The notes beneath the pieces are model-generated. The model was not told the DNA's origin. It searched no databases and was given only the letters and a program-made list of their open reading frames with translations. Positions 11,338-22,184 of a stretch of DNA of 64,000 bases are shown here, piece after piece (the first letter of the stretch is position 1; each line of letters starts with the position of its first letter). The DNA lies in contig JAPQWV010000005.1 in assembly GCA_027422505.1 (NCBI GenBank), forward strand, positions 6,515,501-6,579,500, in the 5' to 3' direction. A program made the translations under genes and the position numbers. The DNA comes from Craterostigma plantagineum (Eukaryota; Streptophyta; Magnoliopsida; Lamiales; Linderniaceae).

Positions 11338-11357
11338 GCCGAAGCTCTGATACCACC
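11338..11357 (-). other. primer-binding site of element C (initiator Met tRNA type)
   Basis: Minus strand GGTGGTATCAGAGCTTCGG directly abuts the right LTR. TGGTATCAGAGC is complementary to the 3' end of plant initiator methionine tRNA. Confidence 0.88.
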
Positions 11358-14334
11358 TGTGGCGACCCGACTTTTCTAGTTAGGATTATTGGCGGATTTT
11401 CGCAACGTAAGCCGCGGAAGGCCCGTCTAATTAAAACATTTTCCTAAAATAATATACACTGATATAAAAATACGTCTACATCGTTATCTCTGTACACGGG
11501 CCGAAGCCCCAAAAATATCAAAAGAACAAAATCCTACAGACGCTCCACATGTCTTCATCCATGTAACGCACCGCCCTCAAAAGTCCGTGGAGCACCGCCA
11601 CCAGCCGCCTCAGCCTTGACGCGTAGCAGCGTCAGACTCAGTACCTACAACACGTAAACACTGAGCGATTTGCCCAGTAGGTGAATAAAAATGCATGTAT
11701 GCAAGTGTGCACTCAATCCCAATCCCCATATCTCACAACATGATATAATGCACACTCTTTCTTTTCCCACATCCTATCTCATCTCATACAACACAGGGCC
11801 CTAGGTTAGGCTCGGCATCCACGCGCGCAATAAATATCATGGGTGGTCACGTGATTCCACCCGTATCCAATATCATGGGTGATAACACCCGTATCCAATA
11901 TCATGGGTAATAACCCATAGTCATGGGCGGTCAGACCCGTATCAGTACCATGGGTAATATATCAATATACCCGTATCCATATCAGCGGTATGCACCTCGA
12001 ATCGACCACATCCGAGTAGACAGATCGATCACGTCTGTCTCCGCTAAGTGGCCTGCGAGCCCAACCTCAAACAATAGTCAAAATCATCTCAGTCTACCCC
12101 ACTCACATACGTCGAATCATCACCGTCTCAATACGGTGGAAACCATCTCTCAATCTGACGTGATATGCACATGCTATGCATATAAGCGTAATAACATATA
12201 AAACATGATTCGTATGAAATATATGTAAACACACATAAAACACGTATTTCACATAAATCACAGAATCACCTAAAATCACATAAGTCACATATGTGTTTAC
12301 GCATTGTAGATGGATGATCCACCTACCTGTCCTCCCGACTACTGTCAAATAAAATGTCTGATGGAACCCCTATACGTCGATCCTCTGAATAAATAAATAT
12401 TATTAGTATCTTTAGCAACCCTTGAACTGTATAGCCTAAAATAATAATATTAGAATTTATTAAAATATTCTAAACTTGAGATAATTTAAATCCCCCGATT
12501 TGAAGATGTTCACAAGTCAAAATCGTCCGATTGTCATCTCATTACTCAATTATTGTAGTCAAATCATTTAATAAGAATCACGAAGACAAACCACCCCATG
12601 TTCAGTACTTATGTTAACATCAAACTAAACCACTCAATGGTTATTTGATTATATATAGAATAGCCAATTGAGAAGTCACGAAACCGTACTGAAATTAATA
12701 AAATAGTTTGAAACCTAAAATATCATAAATCGCCCGAAATCGACTGATATAATTAATTGTCTAAAACTCACCTCATCTCGTCGATTCTTAGCGTCGATCG
12801 AAACTCATTGTACACAATTCTTAAATATTCTAAGAGCTAAAATAACTAAATCATCCGAAAGTCCTAGCTCAGCGATCTTAGCATTGCCAAATCTTGTTTT
12901 GCTGCAAATATTAAATAGTCTATGAGCTACAATAGTCTAAGTCGCCCTGATTTCGAAAGTGTTAACCATGCTAGAGTTATTAAAATATTCTAAAATCTGA
13001 AGTAACCTAATCGCTCGATTATTCTCTTCTTTACCCGACAGTTGTTATTTCTATTAAAAGTATTCATAACTCGGGCTAAGTTCAACTACCCAAGAGTTGT
13101 TAAATCTCTATAGAGGCTACACTATTCGGAGCTCATCATAAATAAAAGAAATTCCCATCCCATTGCTCAACGGTTAATTATCATATATATATACATATAT
13201 ATAAATACTCGTAAGCCTAAACCGAAACTCACAGCTTTAGGGTTTTCTTAACATTCGAACTCCCATAATTAGTATAAGAACATGTATTGACATATACTGA
13301 TTTCATACATAATAAAAACTTATTAAGCCTTTACTGAATTAACTAATCACGAAAACTTTTCCATACCTCACTTAAACTATAATTTTGACTTGCTAAGCTC
13401 CTATTTTTGTTGGGCTCTTGTTGTTACTCGTAACACTACCTGCTCGAAATTCTCCTTTTATCTTTCGCGAACGAGGGTTTTTGTTTTGCTTAATAGAATA
13501 CACATATATATATATCTATATATCTATATATATATATATAAGTTAAATACTTTAGCCACGTTAGTTAAACATAAGTCTTTCTTTTTTAACAAGAAAGGTG
13601 GTATTAGTCATACCCATCAAATATTTACTTGGTTGCCATGTGTTGTGTCCTTTTTGTGTACTTCCTTTCTAATAGATTAGCATTATTTTATGGGTATATA
13701 CACATTTGCTTTAGTATATTTAATAAAAAGCTCTCTACTTATACGTTGACAACTTTCCAAGTCCTATTTTTGTTTTGCACAAATTCCAACCTCACTCAAT
13801 TCGCCACTTTGGTCACTCAAAACCATTGCGTATCCTTGCTACTTTATCATCCATTCGCAAATATATTGATTCGCGAAGTTCTACTTCACGAATCCATGAT
13901 TCGCCAAATAACCCAATTCGTAACGTATTCTTTTTATAATATTAATTGAATTCCCTCTCAGTGGAGAAATCGAATTATATGATCGCTCTAAGAGTTAATC
14001 TCCAAATAATGATTCTTATAATATCATTATGTATAGTATACTTTCTCATACCAATAAATCGACTCATGTATTTAAGTTTTCTAAGTCTTAGAACTTTATG
14101 CTACTATATAATTCGAATTTCAAATTTCTTTGCAACTAATTCTTACGGAAATTATATACCTTAATTAAAATCCCTTCTAAGTCTCCACTAATTGCTACTA
14201 AGTTATAACCTCATAACAGCGCATAATTAAATAAGCACATAATTAATTAGACACATAGTCAGAAAATCACATAAACAGAAAATTTTCACATAAGTACACA
14301 GATTATCCTGCTCATAAAAATTCGGGATATTACA
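11358..14334 (-). repeat. right (5') LTR of element C
   Basis: 2,977 bp, TG...CA ends, nearly identical to the left copy and with the empty CACTA site. It should carry the element promoter. It shows the same ATCATGGGT repeats (11835-11985). Confidence 0.92.
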
Positions 14335-14341
14335 TTTTCTT

Positions 14342-14405
14342 ACTGTATTATGTACCACAATACGTTGCTATATGGTACCAATGTGTTATATGACGTACCT
14401 TGCGG
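14342..14405. repeat. right unit of the tandem duplication flanking element C
   Basis: Diverged copy of 3977-4045 (shared TGTATTATGTACCAC, CAATACGTT and AATGTGTTATATGA blocks), still inside the Mutator-like element. Confidence 0.6.
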
Positions 14406-14532
14406 CGGATCAGGTACCAATGTGCAAAAAATTTATTCTAATAAGTACCTACTTATAAAAAAACACTGACATATTACTGACTTTCAAGCTTTTATACAAA
14501 TGGTATTTTTCTATAAATTCCCCTTATTTTTT

Positions 14533-15253
14533 AGTCCTGTACATGTGGTTGACATTATACAAGCATATATTCTTTATGACTTCAATTTTAGGGCATTAGG
14601 TTTAAAATGAAGCAGTTTGAATCGCACATAAATGATAAAGGGTTGTAATTTTCGGACAAATAGATTTCAAAATTGAAGTAATTTGGGGACATCTAAATTA
14701 CATGTTGGAATTTATGACAGTAAGTTTCAAATTGAGGCAATTGAAAATAATTAGTGGTAAAATTTAGAAATCTAGTGTCCTCAAATTGAATTTCCTCAAA
14801 ATTTTGGACAATAAATTTAATAATAGAGCGGTTTGAAGAACAGTAATGAAATTACTGTAATTTTAGGAGGATGTGTTTCAAAATTTAAGTAATTTGAGGA
14901 CAACGAAATTAGAGGAGTAATTTTAGGACAATGAGTTTTAAATTGAGCCTTGGAAAAAAAAGTTTTAAATTGAGACAACTTAAGACCGTGTTTCCAAATA
15001 TAATGTCTACAAATTGCTTTGATTTTAAATTTCCTGTTCACGAATTGTTTTACCTTGAAATTTATTGTCTTGAAATTACAATAATTAATTTAGACGGCCT
15101 CGAATTTCGAATTCGAACTTATTATATTGTCAGTTTCTAACTCCAGATATCCATAACTAAACAAATAAATGTAAGTCTATAATATATTCATAAAATCCCA
15201 CCAAGGTGCTCACGTAAGTAAGTACCATAAAATTCCTCTATATATATGTTTAC
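14533..15253 (-). other. intron 2 of the split gene, remaining part
   Basis: AT-rich, with loosely repeated phrases resembling TTTAAATTGAG and TTTTAGGACAAT, apparently a decayed simple repeat. The donor site GTAAAC is at 15253-15248. The small frames on both strands here look like chance. Confidence 0.6.
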
Positions 15254-15416
15254 CGAAGTGATGAGTAGAGAGAGATGGCTCGAGGATCGAACGGCAATCT
15301 GTTAAAGTGACGATTCCGTACTTTCTCTTGCCGCCGTGATCGGAGCTGCCGTGTGCGGCGATCAACGCCGCCGCTGATAAAGCTCCACACAGCATTATCT
15401 CTCTCGATTTGCAGCC
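15254..15416 (-). pseudogene. exon 2 of the split acyltransferase-like gene
   Basis: 163 nt between acceptor TTTTTTCAG (just right of 15416) and donor GTAAAC (15253 down). In phase it encodes GCKSREIMLCGALSAAALIAA, then KYGIVTLTDCRSILEPSL and THHF, typical of the middle of plant condensation-domain acyltransferase-like proteins. It contains no stop or shift. Its phases match exon 1 (0) and exon 3 (1). Confidence 0.85.
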
Positions 15417-15469
15417 CTGAAAAAATTGTAATTTCAAATTAACTTCCCAATTTGTAATAAAGCTTCGAA

Positions 15470-15900
15470 CGTCATGGATCGCAATACCAGAACAGAAAAG
15501 AAGAGGGCTTAGATTCGATTGAACTGAGGGTTCGGTCAGTAGAAGGGACTACTTTGTCTCCCCGGAAGAAGAATAGCCCCGCTCTCTAGCCGACTGATCC
15601 CCTTGATCATATTGGTCCTGTCTCGTACTCTATTTATCGGTCAACATTTGATCAATCGCTTTGTCGGAACTCTTCTCTTGCTTGCTTCATCTCGCCTAGA
15701 GTTCGATAGTATGGCATTCTTTCTTTAGGTTTAAGCTGTACAAGGCTTGTTCAAACAAAAGAGGTACTACGGTCAATGAGCACTAACTCTCTTCTATTAC
15801 TTATTTGAGTTCCTCTTTCGGATTTGATAGAATCGAGTTCTTTGCAGGTTTGACATTGTGGGATTTTCCTTACTTGCCTTCAAGCGCTTACTCAATGCCA
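15470..15900. other. possible mitochondrial-derived insert (NUMT)
   Basis: Base composition and wording (for example GAAGAATAGCCCCGCTCTC and CTTGCTTGCTTCATCTCGCC) look like plant mitochondrial intergenic DNA and unlike the AT-rich intron around it. This is an impression from composition only; no mitochondrial gene is recognisable. Confidence 0.3.
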
Positions 15901-15998
15901 AACTTGAAACAAAAATTCGGACAAATCCATGTCAGAAGCAATAAATGAAGCATTTCCAAGAAAGAGTTTTTGTGTGAAGATGAAGTGCTTATTTGAAC

Positions 15999-16376
15999 GG
16001 TTGAGATCCTCTATTCCACTTTCTGTATTCCACTCCGTATTCCAACGAACGAAAATCGTTACACCTCCCCCGACAAGTGTTAAAACACACGTAAACATCA
16101 TTACACCTATGAATTTCATGACAACAAGTGTTTAAACAAAAAAAACCTCATTATTACGTTTTTTTCTATTTTAATATATAATATTGATTTTTTCTACTTC
16201 ATATTAGAAAAATACGTAATAATGAGGTTTTTTTTTGTTTAAACACTTGTTGTAATGAAATTCATAGGTGTAATGATGTTTACGTGTGTTTTAACACTTG
16301 TCGGGGGGAGGTGTAACGATTTTCGTTCGTTGAAATACGGAGTGGAATACAGAAAGTGGAATAGAGGATTTCAACC
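15999..16376. mobile_element. foldback MITE, copy 1 (in intron 1)
   Basis: Two near-perfect inverted arms of about 170 bp begin GGTTGAGATCCTCTATTCC and GGTTGAAATCCTCTATTCC, separated by an AT-rich loop of about 40 bases. The flanks TTATTTGAA and TTATTGAA suggest an imperfect 8-10-bp duplication. A related shorter copy is at 50394-50619. A transcript through it would form a long hairpin. Confidence 0.85.
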
Positions 16377-16461
16377 CCTTATTGAATGCACTTTTGTCCT
16401 ATCGAGGAGGAGAGAGAAAGAAAAGAAGACTAAGTTATTACACCATTCCCATGTTCAACAA

Positions 16462-17295
16462 TGATGCGGGTTACGACCCCGATCAACAAGATTTATGGTC
16501 CGAGAAATAAGGTGAAGGCCGGTTCGGATGAAATCGTGGATGGAATATTAAGAAAGAGGACGGAAAAGTAAAGAGACGATGATTTACGTGGTTCGGATTC
16601 GGGTGAATCCTACGTCCACGGGCCGCCGGAGAATATTCACTAATAACGGAGGAAGTTTACACACTCAATCTCACTTTCACTCATGTTTACAAGTGACTCT
16701 AAGCTCTAAACAGTAAAGAGAAGATAAAGAGAGGGAGAGAGAGCATGTGTGTGTGTTCTTGGTGTGTTAGTGTGTGTGGGGCGTGTAGAAGATGATGTAA
16801 AATGGATAAGAGCCACTTATTTATACTATTCACGCGTCTAGGGTTTCATACTGCCCTTCTTCGTCAGATCTCCCGGACGCTCCCCCAGCTCTTCCGAGCT
16901 ATTCTTCTGGCCCTTCCATATAGTTCCGTAGCTTCCTGGGATATCTCCCTCTTCAGGTCTACTGGACACTTCCTTAGCTCTCTCGATTACTTCCTTTGGT
17001 CCTTCTGGATAGCTCCGTAGCTTCCTGGGACATCTCCCTAGCTCCTCCCAATATCACCTTCGTTCATTGCCTCTAGTCGAGCTTCGCACTTAGTCCTTCT
17101 CGGGCACTTCATTGGACTCTTCTGAATAGTTCCATAGCTCGGGGGAGTATCTCCCGAGCTCCTCTGAACCTCACCTTCGTACACCGTTCTGGTCGGACCT
17201 CGTACCTGGTCCTTACCTCCTTCAGACCCAATCTCCTACTCTGTTCTTTGTAGGTTGTCAGGTCAGGAGGAATGCTGGATAGGTCACCCCTATCA
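16462..17295 (-). repeat. left (3') LTR of element D
   Basis: 834 bp, nearly identical to 24627-25460. It includes a GA-rich then GT-rich tract (about 16720-16780) and, on the minus strand, the GTGGACGTAGGATTCACC...CCACGTAAATC type of segment common near the 3' end of plant LTRs. Confidence 0.92.
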
Positions 17296-18720
17296 TCCAG
17301 TCCCCCTACTCTGAGTTGCAATATGCTAGTATTGCAGCTCGGAGTATTATTAAGAAATCATTCCTCTTTTCATGTCCTTAAATTTCTTCTGCCGTTTTCT
17401 CCCGTTGCCCAAGAAGTCCCAAACAGCTCAGGACTTTGCATGTTTGCTAGCCCGTAGTTGGGCTCTTGATCAGTAGACCAGGTCTGTATTTGTTGGTGGA
17501 AAGCTGATCTTTAAAATCCTGATCACATAGATCAGGTCCCTTTCACTAGTAGAAAGTTGTACTTGAAAATTCTGATGGAATAGATCAGGTCCTTATGAGT
17601 CGGACCAGATAACTCAAGTCTCCGTCTCTCAGTTAGATCTGGACTCAAAACGGCCGGATGGGGTGCATCGGATCTTTGCTTGCCAGCATGGAGCCAGACT
17701 TAGGAACCTCGAATAAATGAATAGCCTCTTTACACGCCAGCCTGGCGCTGGCTTAGAAATCCCAGGTAGATGAGTGGGATCTTCTCAGGTCAACATAAAG
17801 CTGGACTCGTAAATTAGGATCGGGCAGATCCAGCTTGTGGGTGAGAACTAACCTGGAATCCGAAGAGCTGACCTGAAAACCTGGAGGACGTGAATCAGGT
17901 CTTCGTTCATCAGTTCGAAGCTGGACCTCTGATCGTGTAGGTTGGGCCTCCTACTAAAGGGCTGGCCTGTGAATCTTGATAAGATGGACAAGATCTCCAT
18001 TCATCAGCTCGAAGATGGACCCCTGGTTGCATAGATTAGGTCTCTTCATCGACGGAGAGCTGATGTATGACTCCTGTTCCAGGAACCATGTCTTCGTATG
18101 TTGGCGTGGGGGTTATGTTACAATGCTGTAGGCCCCCTCGGTTTCCTTAGGTAAGTGGGATGTCCACTCTGCTGGTCAACTCCCTGATTGTGGCTCGTCT
18201 CAGGGGACCTAGCCGAGTTACTGAAGCATAGAGATGACACGATTGGGCGGTCGAAGGATGAGTTAGCGAGCTTGCTGCAGAACAGGAGCAGCTCACTAGA
18301 GCACGGCTGCATATCTGTCGGCAAGAGAGCAAAGAGCCAGGCTGGAGCATTCGAACTAATAGACAGGTAGAGGAGCAGAGACTTTGTTACAGAGGATTCT
18401 GTCTTAGTTGCCCGTGTAGTCTCGCACCTGCGATTTGCTATCCTTCTATTAGAGGAGATAGTCTCTTCCAAACATATGGCTGAGCCTTCCCCCTTAACTG
18501 CTCCCCTACTCCGAACTATGCTTACCATAGTAGTACATCCAGAATACTCTGAATTAGACGGCATCTCCTTCTGCTCCTTTTGCACGCTGGACTACTGCTT
18601 TGCATCTCGAGGCTCGACTCAAAAAACCTCGTGGCAAGCTGTACTCAGATATCCTGGACACCAAATTCGAACCTCCACTCACTCGCCAGCTCGTGATTTG
18701 ACTTGGATATCCTCTGTGAA
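17296..18720. other. element D interior, left part: decayed repeats, no recognisable gene
   Basis: Contains diverged copies of an AGATCAGGTC / GAGCTGGAC phrase at roughly 50-60 base spacing (about 17450-18110), an older extension of the 18745-19510 array. Overlapping frames at 18118-18585 (minus) and 18188-18370 (plus) resemble nothing I know. Confidence 0.5.
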
Positions 18721-18744
18721 ATAGGCCAGCCTCGGCGTGCTGAC

Positions 18745-19510
18745 GGAGAGCTGAGCTTAGATATCCCAATGTAGTAGGTCAGGTCCTAAACACCGTAGCA
18801 GAATTGAACTCAGATACCCAAACAGATAAGTCAGGCACTCGTGTGCCAGCAAGGAGCTGGACTTAGATATCCCGACGGATAGGTTGGGTCTTCTGGTGCC
18901 AGCGTGTAGCTGGACTTAGATGGATATCCCAACAGTTAGGTTAGGTTTCCCGTGCCAGCACGAAGCTGGACTTAGATGTCCCACTCCAGATAAGTTGGGT
19001 CTTTGAATGCCAGCGCAGAGATGGGCTAAGATAACCCAAACAGATAGCTTGGGCCTATCCATGCCAGCGCGGAGCTGGACTTTGATATCCCCATCCAGAT
19101 GGATTAGGTTTCCTATGCTAGCACGGAGCTAGACTTGTATTCACAACCACGTAGGTTGGGTACTCTGGTGCCAGTGCGGAGCTGGACTTAGATATCCCAA
19201 CAGTTAGGTTGGGTGTTCCTGTGCCAGCATAGAGCTGGACTTAGGTATCCCAACAGATAGGTTGGGTCTTCTGGTGCCAGCGCGGAGCTGGACTTAGATA
19301 TCCCAACAGTTAGGTTGGGTATTTGCGTGCCAGCATGGAGCTGGAGTTAGATTTCCCAACAGTTAGGTTGGGTGTTCTGGTGCCAGCCCCGAGCTGGACT
19401 TATATATCCCAACAGTTAGGTTGGGTCTTCACATGCCACTCCGGAACTGGACTTAGATAGATACCCCAACAGTTAGGTTGGGTCTTCTGTGCTAGCATAG
19501 AGCTGGGAAT
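18745..19510. repeat. minisatellite 1 of element D, period about 55-60 bp
   Basis: About a dozen diverged units built on GAGCTGGACTTAGATATCCC, then a variable link, AGGTTGGGTCTTCTGGTG and CCAGC. The most regular stretch is 19150-19450. Confidence 0.85.
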
Positions 19511-20024
19511 TCTGCGCAGGCTTCTGGCGACCTGTCATGGGTCTTCTGGACAGGCTATGCCAAAAAACTGATCTGGAAACCTGCAACCAAAGGCTAGTCG
19601 AAATATCAATGCTAGGAAGTTAGCATCACCTGGACAGGCTATGGCTTACTGCCTTCTGTTTTATTGTCTCGAGACTTGTCATCGGCAGATCAGCAGATCT
19701 ATAGTAGACACTAGAAAGTTTCTGTCTGGGCTAGGCTAGGGCTTATGATATTCGTATCCAGCCTGGGCGACATCCCCTCCTCATGTACTTTTCTTCTGAC
19801 ATCCTGCTGCAATCATATCCAAACATTCACCAGAAAGGTCATTGGCAGATTCGAACGTGTACCTGGAAGGTGTCCGTCGAGGCTGGACATGGTGTTTTAT
19901 CACTCTCGTTCCTACGAGTTGGGGGCTCGTCTTCACCAGGTCCGTAGGTTATTGACTATGCTATCCGTCTGGAGTCGGGAGTTCTGCGCTGGGTTTTGGC
20001 AACCCATGTTAAGGACCTAACCCC

Positions 20025-20405
20025 TCAAACGTTGCGCCAGCTGGAGGAGCAGGATGCAGCTATTCTCGCTGCCAGGGGGAATGACTTCGCAGCTACTCTG
20101 AACCGGCTCATCGAGGGGCAACAGCAACTCTCCGAGCTCAAGGTTTAGGGTTTGTTGGTGGTGAAGGAAGTGCAGAGTAACTCAATGCTACACAAAGGGC
20201 GTTCTGCAAGCAGACTAGAGGGAACACTGCCAAAAATATCCCTCCACCTCTCATACAGCACTACTTCTTGGAAGGTTTTGCTGCTGGATAAGAGCCAGCT
20301 TCCACCCTGGCTATAGCGGTGGCGGCTATGAGTGCTCCTCGGGCCTTTAAAGGGGATCCTGAGGCGACTCTTAATCCCACCTTCTGGCTGAACGATATCC
20401 ACCTA
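20025..20405 (+). pseudogene. possible Gag remnants on the plus strand inside element D
   Basis: Two plus-strand pieces in different frames look Gag-like: LRQLEEQDAAILAAR and LNRLIEGQQQLSEL (20030-20146), then PRAFKGDPEATLNPTFWL (about 20330-20395), similar in layout to the start of plant Gypsy capsid domains. The strand is opposite to the orientation inferred for D, so this may be a fragment of another element. Weak. Confidence 0.3.
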
Positions 20406-21590
20406 AGTCGGGCATGATGCGTTTCGTTTTCATGGATTGGATGCCCGTCATCACAAGGTCTGCAGACTGACTAGGAAGGCTCCCACCTGGAGATAGGCTG
20501 GGGCCTTCGGGCTTTGTTTCCAGCTTGGGAGCGGAGTCAAGGCCTGGAGGCTTCGTAGCATGTTTTCTTTGCATTTTGCTCATGTCCTTATCTCCTTTCG
20601 GAGGAATTTTCTTATGAAGTATCCTGAGCGAGCTTTACTGTTAATGTCCGGACCTATACTACTATCACTCTCCACTCTCCCTACTTCGAATTGTGCTAAT
20701 GCTTGTCAGCGCATTCGAAGTACGTGAGTAGTATGCCTCCTTATCTGCCGACCTCAATCCTTCCCTTGCAAGCTGCACTTTGAGTACCCACGCTGATCCA
20801 TCTCGACAGATTGCAGTACTCTGGATGTTTACTTAGGGACGACATTTCCGTCCATTGACCTTTCATCGCAGCATTCTACTGCATTCACATCCAACACTTT
20901 CATCTGAAAGGTTATTGGTGTATCTAAACATGTACCTGAGAGATGTTAGTATAAGCTGCACCCAGCGCCCCTTGCTTTCATTTTTATAGGTTGGGGGTTC
21001 GTCATCGGCAGGTTTGTAGGTCACCATGTAAGCTTTCCACCTGGGGCCTATCTTCATCCTATGAACATTTTTCATTAAGTATTTGTAGCCAGCCTCTCTG
21101 TCAATGCGCGGACCTGTACACCTCTCTCCACTCTCCCTACTTCGGATTGTGCTAATGTCTATTAGCACATTCGAAGTATACGAGGAATGTTCCTCCTGAC
21201 TTACCAACCTCGCCTATTACGTTGTTAAAACTTGGTGGTATGCCTAGGCTCTCCAATCAGTAATATCTCGCGTGTTTGCTTGTAAGAAGCATCCGCCTCC
21301 CATGCGTTCTATTTCCAACATCCCATCGCAATTTGCATTCGAAATCTTCATTTAAGAGGTTGTTGGTAAATAAAAACGTGTACCTGGGGAGCTCAGTGGT
21401 ACATCAAGTTTGTTGCCCATTTTCATTTTTCATCAGGTTTGTTGGATATCAGCGGACCTCTCCCCCTTCTGCGAGGTCAGCCTTGGCTGACACGGGGACC
21501 AGCGAGGCTCGCCAATGATAGCCTCGTCCAAGCTTGCCGAGCGCTTGTCCAATGTGACCTGGAAGCAGGACACTTCTATATGGGAGCCAC
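20406..21590. other. element D interior, middle: no recognisable gene
   Basis: Mixed composition, with two partly similar segments (about 20640-20730 and 21095-21190, both containing CTCTCCACTCTCCCTACTTCG), indicating an internal duplication. The small frames look like chance. Confidence 0.5.
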
Positions 21591-21594
21591 CTGC

Positions 21595-22175
21595 ACAGCC
21601 GCATCAGGGCTTATAAGTGCGTATCTGCGCGGCCACGTCTGGGCTTATAAGTGCGCATCTGCGCGGCCACGTATGGGCCAGCCACGTCTGGACTTATAGG
21701 TGCGCATTTGCGCGGCAACGTCTGGGCTTATAAATGCGCATCTGCGCGGCCACGTCTGGGCCAGCCACGTCTGGGCTATAAGTACGCATCTGCGCGGTCG
21801 CATCTGGGCCAGCCACGTCTGGGCTTATAGGTGCGCATGTGCGCGGCCACGTCTGGGCCAGCCACGTCTGGGCTTATAGGTGCGCATGTGCGCGGCCACG
21901 TCTGGGCCAGCCACGTCTGGGCTATAAGTGCGCGTCTGCGCGGGCCGCATCTGGGCCAGCCACGTCTGGGCTTAAAAGTGCGCATCTGCGCGGCCACGTC
22001 TGGGCCAGCCACGTCTGGGCTATAAGTGCGCATCTGCGCGGCCACGTCTGGGCCAGCCACGTCTGGGCTATAAGTGCGCATCTGCGCGGCCACGTCTGGG
22101 CTATAAGTGCGCATCTGCGCGGCCACGTCTGGGCCAGCCACATCTGGGCTTATAGGTGTGAATCTGCACGGCCGC
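21595..22175. repeat. minisatellite 2 of element D, 33/48/49-bp units
   Basis: About 13 units of GTGCGCATCTGCGCGGCCAC + GTCTGGGCCAGCCACGTCTG + GGCTATAA. Some units lack the inner 15-16 bases. Each begins with a GC-rich near-palindrome (GCGCATCTGCGC). Because many units are 48 bp (a multiple of three), long open frames appear on both strands; these are a by-product and not genes. Confidence 0.92.
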
Positions 22176-22184
22176 ATCTGGGCC

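Larger units (their letters stand above)
4054..14334 (-). mobile_element. Gypsy LTR retrotransposon C (chromovirus-like, pol deleted), minus orientation
   Basis: LTRs at 4054-9198 (enlarged by a CACTA insertion) and 11358-14334 begin TGTGGCGACCCGAC and end GGGATATTACA. The 5-bp duplication TTTTC flanks both sides (4049-4053, 14335-14339). A primer-binding site complementary to initiator Met tRNA (TGGTATCAGAGC on the minus strand) abuts the right LTR, and a G-rich polypurine tract abuts the left one, so the element reads right to left. The 2.2-kb interior keeps gag and part of protease; reverse transcriptase, RNase H and integrase are gone. The two LTRs look nearly identical, implying recent insertion. 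Confidence 0.92.
3856..14523. mobile_element. non-autonomous Mutator-like element (MULE/MITE), split by Gypsy element C
   Basis: The left end (from GGTGAATCAACAGAAAAATAC) and the reverse complement of the right end (from GGGGAATTTATAGAAAAATACC) align for roughly 60-70 bases, including a shared AAGTCAGTA block. Both ends are flanked by the same 9 bases, TTATTTTTT (3847-3855, 14524-14532), the duplication length typical of Mutator-like elements. Taking out element C leaves about 380 bp (3856-4053 and 14340-14523) with no coding capacity. It sits in intron 2 of the split gene. The TSD is AT-rich, so the TIR match carries much of the weight. Confidence 0.65.
15417..16456 (-). other. intron 1 of the split gene, left part
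   Basis: Contains a stretch of unusual composition at about 15470-15900 (see next entry) and a foldback MITE (15999-16376). No coding sequence recognised. Confidence 0.6.

Noticed and set aside
18118..18585. 155-codon minus-strand frame in element D
   Set aside because: No motif, overlapped by plus-strand frames, within decayed repeats.
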